Source: SZUA-36 sp963749115
GTDB taxonomy: Bacteria; Pseudomonadota; Gammaproteobacteria; Xanthomonadales; SZUA-36
DNA length: 64,000 nucleotides
NCBI GenBank assembly: GCA_963749115.1
Contig: CAVVLP010000004.1
Span: forward strand, 186,001 to 250,000
Direction: 5' to 3'
The notes under the pieces are model-generated. The model made no database searches and was not told the DNA's origin. It was given only the letters and a program-made list of their open reading frames with translations. This document shows positions 50,259 to 60,860 of this stretch, piece by piece. Numbering within the stretch: position 1 is the stretch's first letter; every line of letters starts with the position of its first letter. The position numbers and the translations under genes are program-made.

Positions 50259-50271
50259 AGGGACGTTTTAT

Positions 50272-50964
50272 ATGAGCGATAATACCAGGTCAGTTGAAGA
50301 GATCGTTTCAAGGTATCTGAGCCAGAATCCCGATTTTCTGGAAAAACAACCCTCGTTATTGAAGCACCTGGAACTGAACCATGCCAGCGGGCCGGCAATT
50401 TCGTTGATCGAAAGACAGGTTCAATACCTGCGCCAACAGAACGAAGCACTCGAGCAACAGCACAATCAACTGATACAGGTCGCCTCAGACAACGAAAAAC
50501 TCATGTACCGTTTACACCAGTTGACGCTGGAATTGATGTCCATGAGTGACATGCCGTCGTTTTTCGATCTGCTTAGCGAAGCCCTGTTAACTGAGTTCAA
50601 AGCAGACATTCTCAACATCACCCTGTTCAACCTGGAAATTGAAGCAGGTCCAAAAACACCTATTTTTCATATCCATCGCGACGATCCTGAATTGCAACAA
50701 TTCAATGACTACCTGGAAAAGGGTCAGAGTATTTGCGGGCGTCTGAGTCACAACAAACGAGACCATTTGTTTGGCTCGCGCGCCCAATGGGTGCAGTCAA
50801 TGGTACTGGTTCCGATGGGCAATGATGGCATGCTGGCTATCGGCAGCAGTGATCCAGCACGTTTTTACCCGGGAATGGGAACCCTTTTCCTTGACCTGTT
50901 AGCAGATGTTGTCACCAGCCGCCTGGCACTGGAAGTACCTGAAAAACAACGTAAGTCAGCCTGA
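50272..50964 (+). CDS. DUF484 family protein
   Basis: About 230 residues from the ATG at 50272, which suits the family's start (MSDNTRSVEEIVSRYLSQ). PDFLEKQPSLLKHLEL and ALERQ-like SLIERQVQYLRQQNEALEQQ match DUF484, followed by a GAF-like region (SMVLVPMGNDGMLAIGSSD). It is conserved between dapF and xerC, function not established. Confidence 0.92.
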   Translation: MSDNTRSVEEIVSRYLSQNPDFLEKQPSLLKHLELNHASGPAISLIERQVQYLRQQNEALEQQHNQLIQVASDNEKLMYRLHQLTLELMSMSDMPSFFDLLSEALLTEFKADILNITLFNLEIEAGPKTPIFHIHRDDPELQQFNDYLEKGQSICGRLSHNKRDHLFGSRAQWVQSMVLVPMGNDGMLAIGSSDPARFYPGMGTLFLDLLADVVTSRLALEVPEKQRKSA

Positions 50965-51071
50965 CAAGAGCAATCACAGCCTGGCTTGGAATAGCCGTCC
51001 TGCCGTACTTCTGCATCCGTAAAGCCTGCAAGGTCTCCACGGTCTGGAAATCTGGTGTAAGCTGACAAGGC

Positions 51072-51959
51072 ATGAGAGCACACGTCAAAAACTTTTTTGT
51101 CTACCTGAAAAATGAACGTGGCTTGTCCGCGCGCACGCTAACGGCCTATCAGCGTGATCTCGAGCTGTTTATGCAGTTTTTAGAGGCGGAAGAAATTGAC
51201 CGGCCAGAACAGATCACCCAACACCATATCCGTGCCTTTATCGCCCAAAGACACCGGCAGGGGCTGGGTGGTAAATCACTGCAACGACTGTTATCCGCCA
51301 TACGCAGCCTGTTCCGCTGGATGCTGCGTGAAGGACTTGCTGAGCACAACCCGGCGACACCGGTGCGGGCACCAAAAAGCCCACGGCATCTGCCTGCAAC
51401 GATGGATGCTGACAGCATTGGTCAATTGCTGGATATACCCTGCGATACCCCACTGGCCATTCGTGACAAAGCCATCATGGAACTGTTTTACTCATCCGGC
51501 CTGCGTCTGTCAGAACTGGCAACGCTACGTTGGGAGCAGCTTGATCTTGCATCAGGCATGGTAACGGTAACCGGTAAAGGCAATCGCACCCGCATGGTGC
51601 CGGTTGGTCGCATGGCCTCGGAAGCTTTGTTGGAGTGGCGAAAAGTCCGTGGAGAATTTACATCTTTTGAGCAACCCTTTGTATTTGTCAGTCAACGCGG
51701 AAACCCGATAGCTACCCGCACCATCCAGGCCCGCATACGCTATTGGGCAAAACGCCAGGGAATTCCACAAAACATCTACCCGCACCTGTTAAGACACAGT
51801 TTCGCCAGCCATATGCTGGAATCATCCGGAGATCTGCGAGCGGTCCAGGAACTGCTGGGCCACGCTGATATCTCGACCACGCAGATATATACCCACCTCG
51901 ATTTTCAACACCTCGCAAAGGTCTACGACAAGGCACATCCACGGGCTAAAAAAAAATAA
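51072..51959 (+). CDS. xerC: XerC tyrosine recombinase
   Basis: 295 residues. The SAM-like N-terminal domain is followed by the catalytic set: Arg in YSSGLRLSELATL, Lys in TGKGNRTRMVPV, HLLRHSFASHML, and His/Tyr in LLGHADISTTQIYTHLD. With XerD it resolves chromosome dimers at dif. It is intact and in its usual context. Confidence 0.97.
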   Translation: MRAHVKNFFVYLKNERGLSARTLTAYQRDLELFMQFLEAEEIDRPEQITQHHIRAFIAQRHRQGLGGKSLQRLLSAIRSLFRWMLREGLAEHNPATPVRAPKSPRHLPATMDADSIGQLLDIPCDTPLAIRDKAIMELFYSSGLRLSELATLRWEQLDLASGMVTVTGKGNRTRMVPVGRMASEALLEWRKVRGEFTSFEQPFVFVSQRGNPIATRTIQARIRYWAKRQGIPQNIYPHLLRHSFASHMLESSGDLRAVQELLGHADISTTQIYTHLDFQHLAKVYDKAHPRAKKK

Positions 51960-52055
51960 GGCAGTAACGATTTAAGAGATTCGTATTTCTGCGAACTTAA
52001 GTTCCCGAACTATACTGAAACAAGCTAGTGGCTAGCGGGTGCACGTTCTGATGTG

Positions 52056-53985
52056 TTATTCGAATCCATCAGAAAATATCAGTTCTACGAAATCTTCGAT
52101 GGTCATGCTGGCCGAGGCTGGCGAGCCTATAATGTAAGCGGTATTTTCAGCAATCGTGATATCGAGTACTTCATCGCCTTCGGCTAGATTGTCGGCCTCT
52201 GGGGTGATGACCAGGTCGAACGAGGCGCTACCGGCTGGAATCGCTACCTGGTTGAGTGATTCGAAGAAACCACCGTTGTTGTCACTGTAGTCCGCGCCGC
52301 CAACAGTGGTGGTGCCGTCCTTGGTAACGAAAACGGTCAGAGCGGCGCTGATGTTTCCACCGCTGCGCGTGAAGGTGAAGGTGCCGGTATCCGGGCCTCG
52401 TTCGCGGGCCGTGGCATCGGAGGCCGTTACCGTGATAACCGCAGCATCGTCGCTGATGGTCATACCGGCTGAATCGGGTGTTCCAACCACGTAAGCAGCA
52501 TTTGCGGCAAGCGTAATATCCAGCTGCTCATCGCCTTCGGCGATATTGTCGGCCTCTGGCGTGATGACCAGGTCGAACGAGGTGCTACCGGCTGGAATCG
52601 ATACCTGGTTGAGTGATTCGAAGAAACCACCGTTGTTGTCACTGTAGTCCGCGCCGCCAACAGTGGTGGTGCCGTCCTTGGTAACGAAAACGGTCAGAGC
52701 GACGCCGATGTTTCCACCGCTGCGCGTGAAGGTGAAGGTGCCGGTATCCGGCCCCAGTTCGCTGACTACGGCATCGGAGGCCGTCACCGTGATAATTGCA
52801 GCATCGTCGCTGATGGTCATACCGGCTGAATCGGGTGTTCCAACCACGTAAGCAGCATTTGCGGCAAGCGTAATATCCAGCTGCTCATCGCCTTCGGCGA
52901 TATTGTCGGCCTCTGGGGTGATGACCAGGTCGAACGAGGTGCTACCGGCTGGAATCGATACCTGGTTGAGTGATTCGAAGAAACCACCGTTGTTGTCACT
53001 GTAGTCCGCGCCGCCAACAGTGGTGGTGCCGTCTTTGGTAACGAAAACGGTCAGAGCGGCGCTGATGTCTCCACCGGTGCGCGTAAAGGTGAATGTGCCG
53101 GTATCCGGCCCCAGTTCACTGACTACGGCATCGGAGGCCGTTACCGTGATAATTGCAGCATCGTCGCTGATGGTCATACCGGCTGAATCGGGTGTTCCAA
53201 CCACGTAAGCAGCATTTGCGGCAAGCGTAATATCCAGCTGCTCATCGCCTTCGGCGATATTGTCGGCCTCTGGCGTGATGACCAGGTCGAACGAGGCGCT
53301 ACCGGCTGGAATCGATACCTGGCCGAATGATTCGAAGAAACCACCGTGTGTTGTCACTGTAGTCCGCGCCGCCAACAGTGGTGGTGCCGTCCTTGGTAAC
53401 GAAAACGGTCAGAGCGGCGCTGATGTTTCCACCGCTGCGCGTGAAGGTGAAGGTGCCGGTATCCGGCCCCAGTTCACTGACTACGGCATCGGAGGCCGTT
53501 ACCGTGATAATTGCAGCATCGTCGCCGATGGTCATGCTGGCTGAGGCCGGCGAGACTATGATGTAAGCGGTATTTTCAGCAATCGTGATATCGAGTACTT
53601 CATCGCCTTCGACGATATTGTCGGCCTCTGGGGTGATGACCAGGTCGAACGAGGTGCTACCGGCTGGAATCGATACCTGGTTGAGTGATTTGAAGAAACC
53701 ACCGTTGTTGTCACTGTAGTCCGCGCCGCCAACAGTGGTGGTGCCGTCCTTGGTAACGAAAACGGTCAGAGCGACGCCGATGTTTCCACCGCTGCGCGTG
53801 AAGGTGAAGGTGCCGGTATCCGGCCCCAGTTCGCTGGCCATGGCATCCGTGGCGGTTATCGTTACCGTTGGTGTTACTTGTGACCAAGCCAAAGCAGGTA
53901 ACAGGCAAATGATGGCGAAAAGAAGCTCAGCGGGTCTCCTTGCAATGGAAAGAATTCGGAATCCTGATTTGGTTTGATTGTTCAT
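52056..53985 (-). CDS. Secreted Calx-beta repeat protein, frameshifted
   Basis: A signal peptide (LLFAIICLLPALAWS) begins the protein. Five nearly identical 119-residue Calx-beta units follow, each with TFTFTRSGGNI, VFVTKDGTTTVGGADYSD, SFDLVITPEADN and EGDE. The C terminus is LIFSDGFE. The frame breaks at one inserted G near 53346. Such proteins are extracellular or surface-attached and bind calcium; the short C-terminal motif may be a sorting or secretion signal. Joined length is about 643 residues. It is transcribed alone, towards xerC. Confidence 0.85.
52120..53905 (-). repeat. Five 357-bp tandem repeats
   Basis: The word AACAGTGGTGGTGCCGTC ends near 52319, 52676, 53033, 53391 and 53748: intervals of 357, 357, 358 and 357 bases. 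The odd interval marks the one-base insertion. Units are highly similar, so they have probably been homogenised by recombination. Confidence 0.9.
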
Positions 53986-54189
53986 TTGGCTTCTATCTCA
54001 AATTGGCTCAGAAGAAATCGCAACGGGTCTTAGTGGAAGTATAGGACAATTAAACGCTATATTGCCGGTGATGAACGTGGGTGTCTTCTTTCTTGCATCA
54101 CGAGATATTCAGAGTCTATGCCAATAAGAACCCCGGCAAAGTGTTACCCATGTCTCCGGAAAGGACCCCAACCCACAAAGTTTTTAACG

Positions 54190-54743
54190 TCAGGTTACAG
54201 ACTGTGAACGGTGTTGTATCAATGCCTGGGCCAGTTTCAGTCCGGCCCAGTATCCTGCATAAGCCATCAGAAACCAGATCCAGACCTGTCCCGTTTCTAT
54301 ACGCTTCATCCAGTAAACGCGGCCAGACCATTGCTGTTACAAAATTCATTATTGCCTGCACAAACATTTGAACAATGACGTCAAAATCGAGTTGTTTAAT
54401 AAAATCGATAAATCCGCCAAAATTCGAAATCATCGTAATAATTTCGAGCACTTCCACGACGATATAGGTAAAAAAAGCCACGATTCCGTAAAAACCTCCG
54501 CCAAATTTGGCCCACTTTTTCTGAAGCGGATGGAGCTTCTTGTTTTCGCTCTTTTTTTTCTTTTTTTGTCTTCTTTTTATTTCTCCCGGACATCGCTTTT
54601 ATTTCACGTCTCAACGCGTTGCCATCCAAAGACTCCTTGAAATACCTACTTTGCAGCGCCCACCAGACCAGCGCCAGGGTAAAAATACCTATCGGCACAC
54701 CCACCAATAACAGCGCCCAAAAAACTTCAATCAGAAATCCCAC
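54190..54743 (-). CDS. Unknown membrane protein, two frameshifts
   Basis: It starts MGFLIEVFWALLLVGVPIG, then a lysine-rich charged stretch. The frame breaks near 54510, after which FFTYIVVEVLEIITMISNFG continues, and breaks again near 54315, after which VYWMKRIETGQVWIWFLMAY gives a clear membrane segment and a stop at 54190. Joined length is about 184 residues with about three membrane segments. No family is recognised. Confidence 0.55.
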
Positions 54744-54846
54744 ACCCCACCCTCTTTAGTCTTTTGCCTGATCATAGTGTAAGCCATGCTTGCAATCACC
54801 TGCAGTTATCCCCAAGTTTGTCTCACGCATTCAAAAGGAGTAACGC

Positions 54847-55396
54847 GTGGAACAATATCGGGGAACAACCATTTGCTCGGTCCGCAGAGGTAACAAGGTG
54901 GTCATGGGTGGAGACGGCCAGGTTACACTTGGAAATACCGTGATGAAATCCAATGCACGCAAAGTGCGTCGTATGCACAAGGACCAGGTTATCGCCGGTT
55001 TTGCCGGTGCCACTGCCGATGCATTCACCTTGTTTGAACGCTTTGAAGGCTAAGCTGGAAAAATATTCCGGCAATCTCGTTCGCGCTGCAGTGGAAATGG
55101 CCAAGGACTGGCGTACCGACCGTATGCTGAGGCGTCTGGAAGCGCTGCTGGCCATTGCCGACAAAGACAACTCGCTGCTGATTTCGGGTAATGGTGATGT
55201 CATTGAACCGGAAAATGGTCTGATTGCCATCGGCTCTGGTGGCCCGTTTGCACAATCCGCTGCAATGGCCTACCTGGACGGTACAGAACTGGACGCAGAA
55301 GAGATCGTCAGAAAGTCTCTGAAAATTGCTTCTGATATCTGCATTTATACAAACGACAACATTATTATCGAATCTCTGGATATCGATAAATCTTAA
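54847..55396 (+). CDS. hslV: HslV protease subunit, frameshifted
   Basis: It begins MEQYRGTTICSVRRGNKV with a GTG start. The mature active-site threonine is the first T of TTICSVRR, so residues 1-6 are a propeptide. KDWRTDRMLRRLEALL and AIGSGGPFAQSAA confirm the family. The frame breaks near 55052; removing one G restores RFEAKLEKYSGN. It forms the HslVU protease with the next gene. Confidence 0.93.
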
Positions 55397-55408
55397 CAGG
55401 CCCTTAGC

Positions 55409-56758
55409 ATGTCTCAAATGACCCCGCGCGAAATTGTCCAGGAACTGGACGAACACATCATCAGCCAATCGGACGCCAAGCGCGCCGTTGCCATTGCCTT
55501 GCGTAATCGCTGGCGCCGGATGCAGGTTGATGAAGAGCTACGTAATGAAATTACGCCAAAAAATATCCTGATGATAGGTCCAACCGGTGTCGGCAAAACC
55601 GAAATTGCACGACGCCTGGCCAAACTGGCCAATGCGCCTTTCATCAAGGTGGAAGCAACCAAGTTCACCGAGGTGGGTTACGTCGGCAAGGACGTTGAAT
55701 CGATCATCCGCGACCTGGTTGATTTCTCCGTAAACATGTTGCGCGAACAGGCGGTTGCCAAGGTCGGCGCACGCGCCGAAGACGCGGCACGTGATCGCAT
55801 ACTGGATATCCTGCTGCCAAAACCCAGCACCATTGGTTTTGCCAATGAGCCTGCACCTGTTGCTGAAAGCACCACTGACAGCCAGGTCTCAACACGTCAA
55901 AAAATGTTGCGGAAATTACTGGCGGGCGAACTGGATGAGCGCGAAATAGAGTTCGATGTTGCCACGCAGATCGGCGTCGAGATCATGACCCCGCCGGGTA
56001 TGGAAGAGATGGCTAACCAGTTGCAGGGTATGTTTCAAAACATGGGTGGTAACAAATCCAAAAAGCGCAAGATGCGTATCAAGGACGCCATGCCCTTGTT
56101 GATTGAAGAAGAGTCTGCGAAGCTGATCAATGATGACGAGATCAAGCAGCAGGCCCTGGAAGCCGCCCAACAAAACGGTATTGTATTTATCGATGAACTG
56201 GATAAGGTTGCCAGGCGCTCTGAATACGCCGGTGCTGACGTGTCACGCGAGGGCGTGCAACGTGACCTGTTACCACTGGTTGAAGGCTGCACCGTGTCTA
56301 CCCGTTATGGCATGGTAAAAACCGATCACATGTTGTTTATCGCATCCGGTGCATTCCACCTGTCCAAGCCTTCGGACCTGATTCCTGAATTGCAGGGACG
56401 TTTGCCGATCCGGGTGGAGTTGCGCGCCCTGGATGCCAATGATTTTACCCGCATTCTGACCGAGCCAAAGGCTTCATTGACCCAGCAATACAGCGCCCTG
56501 ATGGCGACCGAGGGCTTCGACCTGAAGTTCGGGGAAGACGCCGTCAGACGTATTGCCGAAATTGCCGAACAGGTTAATGAGTCAACCGAGAACATCGGAG
56601 CGCGACGTTTGCATACGATCCTGGAACGTCTGCTCGACAACTTGTCATACGATGCACCGGACCGCAGTGGGGAAGCCATTGTGCTGGATGCCACCTACGT
56701 CAACCAGCATCTTGACGCGCTGGCTTCGGATGAAGACCTGAGCCGGTTTATTCTCTAG
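55409..56758 (+). CDS. hslU: HslU ATPase subunit
   Basis: 449 residues with Walker A GPTGVGKTEIARRLA, the HslU/ClpX motif EVGYVGKDVESIIRDL, Walker B GIVFIDELDKVA and C-terminal ASDEDLSRFIL used to activate HslV. It unfolds substrates for HslV. It is intact and lies 12 bases after hslV. Confidence 0.97.
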   Translation: MSQMTPREIVQELDEHIISQSDAKRAVAIALRNRWRRMQVDEELRNEITPKNILMIGPTGVGKTEIARRLAKLANAPFIKVEATKFTEVGYVGKDVESIIRDLVDFSVNMLREQAVAKVGARAEDAARDRILDILLPKPSTIGFANEPAPVAESTTDSQVSTRQKMLRKLLAGELDEREIEFDVATQIGVEIMTPPGMEEMANQLQGMFQNMGGNKSKKRKMRIKDAMPLLIEEESAKLINDDEIKQQALEAAQQNGIVFIDELDKVARRSEYAGADVSREGVQRDLLPLVEGCTVSTRYGMVKTDHMLFIASGAFHLSKPSDLIPELQGRLPIRVELRALDANDFTRILTEPKASLTQQYSALMATEGFDLKFGEDAVRRIAEIAEQVNESTENIGARRLHTILERLLDNLSYDAPDRSGEAIVLDATYVNQHLDALASDEDLSRFIL

Positions 56759-56860
56759 AAGCCTGTCGGAATTGACCGGTCGGGCGAAGACTTCCCACTT
56801 ATATGTTTGACTCAGTACTTATTCTTTCGTAGTTACTGCCCTCACTTTGACGGCGGGGGC

Positions 56861-56965
56861 GCTGGGATGGGTATTGTCTTACCAGGACTCGCTCAAGCAC
56901 GTCGTGTGGCGCTCATACTCGACTCCTGTCTCGTAAGGTCCTGGTAAGACAATACCCACCCCAGC
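56861..56965. repeat. Long inverted repeat 1
   Basis: Arms 56861-56888 and 56938-56965 pair at 27 of 28 positions; the arms contain GTATTGTCTTACCAGGAC and its complement. The loop of 49 bases includes GACTCCTGTCTCG. Its complement is nearly repeated in the loop of the second hairpin. Confidence 0.9.
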
Positions 56966-57096
56966 TTAGTATCAAACGGCGTGCATCTATCAGAAAACCT
57001 CTACACATACATTCGCACAAAGCCGTGGGGTTGCAGTATCTTCACCTTTTAAGGGTACACATCCATCAGAAGTCGATACGCTGTGCTTTCGCACAG

Positions 57097-57211
57097 AGTC
57101 GAGGGGGTGTGGTAGGTTGATTCAGGACCGTGCGAGACAGGAAGTCGAGCCCGCGCCCCCATGGATGGGTTCACGGCATGTCCTGAATCAACCTACCACA
57201 CCACCTTGACT
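57097..57211. repeat. Long inverted repeat 2
   Basis: Arms 57097-57128 and 57180-57211 pair at about 30 of 32 positions, with GTGTGGTAGGTTGATTCAGG in the left arm. The 51-base loop holds CGAGACAGGAAGTCGAG. Together with repeat 1 it defines a shared core CAGGACC-N3-CGAGACAGGA(A)GTCGAG. Confidence 0.9.
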
Positions 57212-57347
57212 CCCTCACTGATCAAGAGTGACTACGATTGCTTTTGCGAAAGCCAATTATCCACTCCGTCCGATATCTGATTCTAAAGTTGCCACGATAA
57301 ACCACGGTGAAGGTACAATAGGTCTTTTCTTCAGACTGGTCTCAAGA

Positions 57348-58118
57348 ATGGAACAGACAGATAAAAAAGCCGGCACAGGCGACACCACGCATTTTGGCTA
57401 TCAGGATGTAGCCGTTGAGGACAAAACCCGGCTGGTTCGTGGTGTTTTTGAATCCGTGGCGGATAAATATGACCTGATGAATGACCTGATGTCTTTCGGG
57501 GTTCACCGTTTGTGGAAACGTCATTTTATTGCCATCAGCAATATCCACCCTGGTCAAAGGGTTTTGGACCTGGCTGGCGGCACCGGCGATATCGCTGCAT
57601 TGATGAGCAAAAGGGTCGGTTCATCCGGTAGCGTTGTTTTGAGCGATATCAACGAGGCGATGCTGGCAGTCGGTCGGCAGCGTATGGAAGACCGCGGCAT
57701 TGTCGGCAATATCGAATACTCGTTGGCAAACGCAGAAAAATTACCCTTTGCCGATGGTGAGTTTGATGCCGTGACCATCGCTTTTGGTCTTCGCAATGTT
57801 ACTGACCAGCCCGCGGCGTTGAGAGAAATGTACCGTGTACTCAAACCCGGTGGTCGCGCCATGATCCTCGAGTTTTCAAAGGTGGAATTTGAAGGTCTTA
57901 AAAAGATTTACGACGGTTATTCATTTGGTATTTTGCCCAGGCTCGGCAAACTGGTCGCCGACGACGAAGACAGTTATCGCTACCTGGCGGAGAGCATCCG
58001 CAAACACCCCGGGCAGGATGAACTCGCAGACATGATGGTCGATGCCGGTTTCTCAAGAGTCACCTACCGCAACCTGACCGGCGGCGTCGTCGCCATACAC
58101 AGTGGTCATCATGACTGA
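57348..58118 (+). CDS. ubiE: UbiE methyltransferase
   Basis: 256 residues from the ATG at 57348; an upstream GTG extension to 57229 is unlikely. THFGYQDVAVEDK and GVFESVADKYDLMNDLMSFG are typical, with the SAM site VLDLAGGTGDIA and AFGLRNVTD. It methylates the ring in ubiquinone and menaquinone synthesis. Its end overlaps the ubiJ start. Confidence 0.95.
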   Translation: MEQTDKKAGTGDTTHFGYQDVAVEDKTRLVRGVFESVADKYDLMNDLMSFGVHRLWKRHFIAISNIHPGQRVLDLAGGTGDIAALMSKRVGSSGSVVLSDINEAMLAVGRQRMEDRGIVGNIEYSLANAEKLPFADGEFDAVTIAFGLRNVTDQPAALREMYRVLKPGGRAMILEFSKVEFEGLKKIYDGYSFGILPRLGKLVADDEDSYRYLAESIRKHPGQDELADMMVDAGFSRVTYRNLTGGVVAIHSGHHD

Positions 58119-58627
58119 GTACATCACACCTTTGCCGGGCGTGCTTGCATTTGCCCTGGAAACAGCCGTCAACCGCGTCCTGCAACTGGATATGGAGTCA
58201 CCCGACACGGGTCAAAAAGCTGGAAGGCCGTTTGCTGCAGGTGGATCTCGAAGGTCTTGGCATCACGCTATTTTTTACTTTCAGGCACGGCGTTGTGCGT
58301 GTGCGCCTGAAGGCAGAGGGCACACCGGACACGGTCATCAGTGGTACACCGGTCGCGCTGTTCTCAATGGCCGAACCCGAGGAGGCCGACTGGGGTTTGC
58401 CGGATTCAAAAGTGCAGATCAACGGTGATGCGAGTCTTGCCCGGGATCTTGAACGCATATTCAGCAAACTGGAACCCGACTGGGAAGGCCCGCTCGCCGG
58501 GATGTTTGGCGATGTGGCCGGACACCAGTTGGCACAGGGTCTCCGCCAGGGCGCCGAGACGGCGCGGGAAACCGCACGCAGCGCCAGCAAGGTTTTTTCT
58601 GACATAATCAAGGATCGCCGTTCGTGA
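58111..58627 (+). CDS. ubiJ: UbiJ accessory factor (SCP2 domain), frameshifted
   Basis: It starts at the ATG of 58111, overlapping ubiE by 8 bases: MTEYITPLPGVLAFALETAV. The frame breaks near 58205; removing one base restores SPTRVKKLEGRLLQV. The SCP2-like part has GISITLFF-type and MFGDVAGHQLAQGLRQG. UbiJ binds lipid in the soluble ubiquinone synthesis complex. It is always found between ubiE and ubiB, as here. Confidence 0.85.
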
Positions 58628-60281
58628 TACATAGCCTGCGTCAGTTTCTGCGGATCTGGCATATCGGTGTCATTCTCAAACGGTACCGCCTGGATGAATT
58701 GTTCAACACAACCCGCTTACCGGGCCCGGTTCGCTGGATGCGGGTGTTCATCCCGACCGGCAAGGATGTGTCGGGGCTTCCACGGGGTGAACGATTGAGA
58801 CTGGCATTGCAGGAACTGGGGCCGGTCTATGTGAAATTCGGGCAGATACTCTCCACCCGCAGGGATTTGCTACCGCTGGATATTGCCGATGAACTGGCCC
58901 TGTTACAGGACCAGGTTCCAGCCTTTCCCGGGTGAACAGGCCCGGGAAATTATCGAGAAAGCGCTGGGCGAGCCGGTCGACACGATATTTGCCTCGTTTG
59001 ATACCCAACCGCTGGCTTCTGCATCCATTGCCCAGGTCCATCCGGCCACGTTACATGATGGCCGCGAAGCCGTGGTCAAAGTGGTGCGGCCCGGTATTGA
59101 GAAGCAGTTACGCAAGGACATTGACCTGCTCAAGGCCATTGCAAAAATTGCAGAAAAATTCCTGCAGGGTGGTGCGAGAATACAACCGCTGGAAGTTGTG
59201 CGTGAATTTGAGGGTGTTGTATTCGACGAACTGGATATGCAACGCGAAGCCGCCAACGCCTCCATGCTAAGACGCAATTTCCAGGGCTCCCGCGATCTGT
59301 ATGTTCCGGAGGTGTACTGGAAGTGGTGCAAACGCCGGGTGATGGTCATGGAACGTGTTTCCGGACTTCCGGTCGGTGATATCGAAGGATTGCGTGAGCA
59401 TGGCGTCAACCTGAAGAAACTGGCCAGACGGGGTATACGGGTATTTTACACCCAGGTTTTCCGTGACAACCTGTTTCACGCTGATATGCACCCCGGCAAC
59501 ATATTGGTGGATGCCAGCAACCCGGATGATCCCAGCTTTATTGCCCTGGATTTTGGCATTGTTGCCAGTCTCTCACCCAAGGATCTCTATTACATTGCCG
59601 AGAACTTCAAGGCATTGTTCAATCAGAATTACCGGCGGGTTGCGGCCCTGCATATTGACGCTGGCTGGGTACCGGAAAGCACCCGGCTGGATGAACTTGG
59701 AAGCAGCCGTGAGAACGGTCGGGGAGCCCAATTTCACCCGGCCATTGAACGAAGTATCATTTGGAAAACTACTGTTTGATCTTTTCCATGTTGCACACCG
59801 CTTCCAACTGACCTTACAACCGCAGTTGCTGATGTTGCAGAAAACCCTGCTGAATATCGAGGGTCTGGGCAGGCAGCTTGATCCGGAAATTGATATCTGG
59901 TCGGTGGCCAAACCTGAACTCGAAACCATACTCAGGGAAAGACACAGCATTGAAAATGTTTCACAGGAACTACGCGAGCGTCTTCCCGGGTGGTTGGCGA
60001 AGGCTCCCGAAATGCCCGGGCTTGTTCACGACTTCCTGGTCAAGGCCAATAGCGGGCAACTACTGACCCGAACCGCTTCAGAAGACGCGGCCAGATCAAG
60101 ACAGGAACAACAGAGCGCAGGTCGAAAAATGCTGCAGGCATTGGCTGGCGGTTCATTGAGCATCCCCGGCGCCATCCTGATCGCTATGGAAACCGGGCCA
60201 TGGTATGTATGGGGCTATTCCACACCCGGCGTCATTTTGCTGGCCATGGGTGGATGGCAAATCTTCAAAGCCCTGAGATAG
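58624..60281 (+). CDS. ubiB: UbiB kinase-like protein, two frameshifts
   Basis: The family motifs are clear: VYVKFGQILSTRRDLLP (KxGQ), LASASIAQVHPA (A-rich loop), and HADMHPGNILVD, with a C-terminal membrane segment. The frame breaks near 58933, where removing one G restores FPGEQAREII. It breaks again near 59702, where removing one G gives DELEAAVRTVGEP. Joined length is about 551 residues, normal for UbiB. It is needed for ubiquinone synthesis. Confidence 0.93.
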
Positions 60282-60293
60282 AACGAGTGCATT

Positions 60294-60854
60294 GTGCTTA
60301 AACGTTTGTCCTATTGGTTACTCACTAAACTTGGGTGGACCATCCACGTAGATTCACCGGAAATTGATAAATTCGTGGCAATTGCCGCGCCGCACACCAG
60401 TAACTGGGATTTCCCGCTCGGGATCCTTGGAGCCAAGGCTATCGACGTTAAAATTCACTGGATGGGCAAACACAGTATGTTTCGTTGGCCCTACGGTTGG
60501 TTCTTTCGCATGATTGGCGGCACTTCCATACGCCGCAATGGCGGACAAAACTACATGCAACAGATGACCGACTTATTCAACAACTCCGAGCGGCTTGTAT
60601 TGGCACTTGCGCCCGAGGGCACCCGCAGCAAGACAGATCACTGGAAAACCGGTTTTCATTCCATCGCCCGCGCCGCCAACGTACCTATCCTGATGGCTTA
60701 CCTGGATTATGGAAAAAAACAGGTCGGAATGGGCGGCATGTTCTATCCAAGCGATGATATCGAAGCGGATTTCAACCTGATACGTGAATATTATAAAGAC
60801 AGACGCGGTAAGAATCCCGAAAATGAAAGCCTGATCCAGGTGCGTAAAAAGTAA
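60294..60854 (+). CDS. Lysophospholipid acyltransferase-like protein
   Basis: 186 residues with a GTG start. APHTSNWDFPLG is the acyltransferase box 1, and LALAPEGTRSKTDHWKTGF box 3. It is shorter than PlsC and of the soluble-type glycerol acyltransferase family. It lies 12 bases after ubiB, so it is probably in the same transcript. It runs tail-to-tail with the pldA gene. Confidence 0.85.
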   Translation: MLKRLSYWLLTKLGWTIHVDSPEIDKFVAIAAPHTSNWDFPLGILGAKAIDVKIHWMGKHSMFRWPYGWFFRMIGGTSIRRNGGQNYMQQMTDLFNNSERLVLALAPEGTRSKTDHWKTGFHSIARAANVPILMAYLDYGKKQVGMGGMFYPSDDIEADFNLIREYYKDRRGKNPENESLIQVRKK

Positions 60855-60860
60855 AGCACC

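Larger units (their letters stand above)
56759..57347. other. Intergenic region with two long hairpins
   Basis: 589 bases between hslU and ubiE with no credible gene. It contains two long inverted repeats (56861-56965 and 57097-57211) and a short perfect hairpin CTGTGC-TTTC-GCACAG (57081-57096). An upstream GTG (57229) extends the ubiE frame but has no support. Promoters for ubiE must lie here. Confidence 0.7.

Noticed and set aside
52306..53977. Plus-strand ORFs of about 62 codons recurring within the repeats
   Set aside because: They are antisense shadows of the Calx-beta units and recur only because the units are identical.
52056..53985. Regular repeats that could suggest a CRISPR array
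   Set aside because: The period is 357 bp, every unit is coding in frame, and there are no short repeats with unique spacers. They are Calx-beta protein repeats.
57228..57347. N-terminal extension of UbiE
   Set aside because: The extra ~40 residues match nothing in the family and overlap the end of the hairpin region; the internal ATG gives the usual length.
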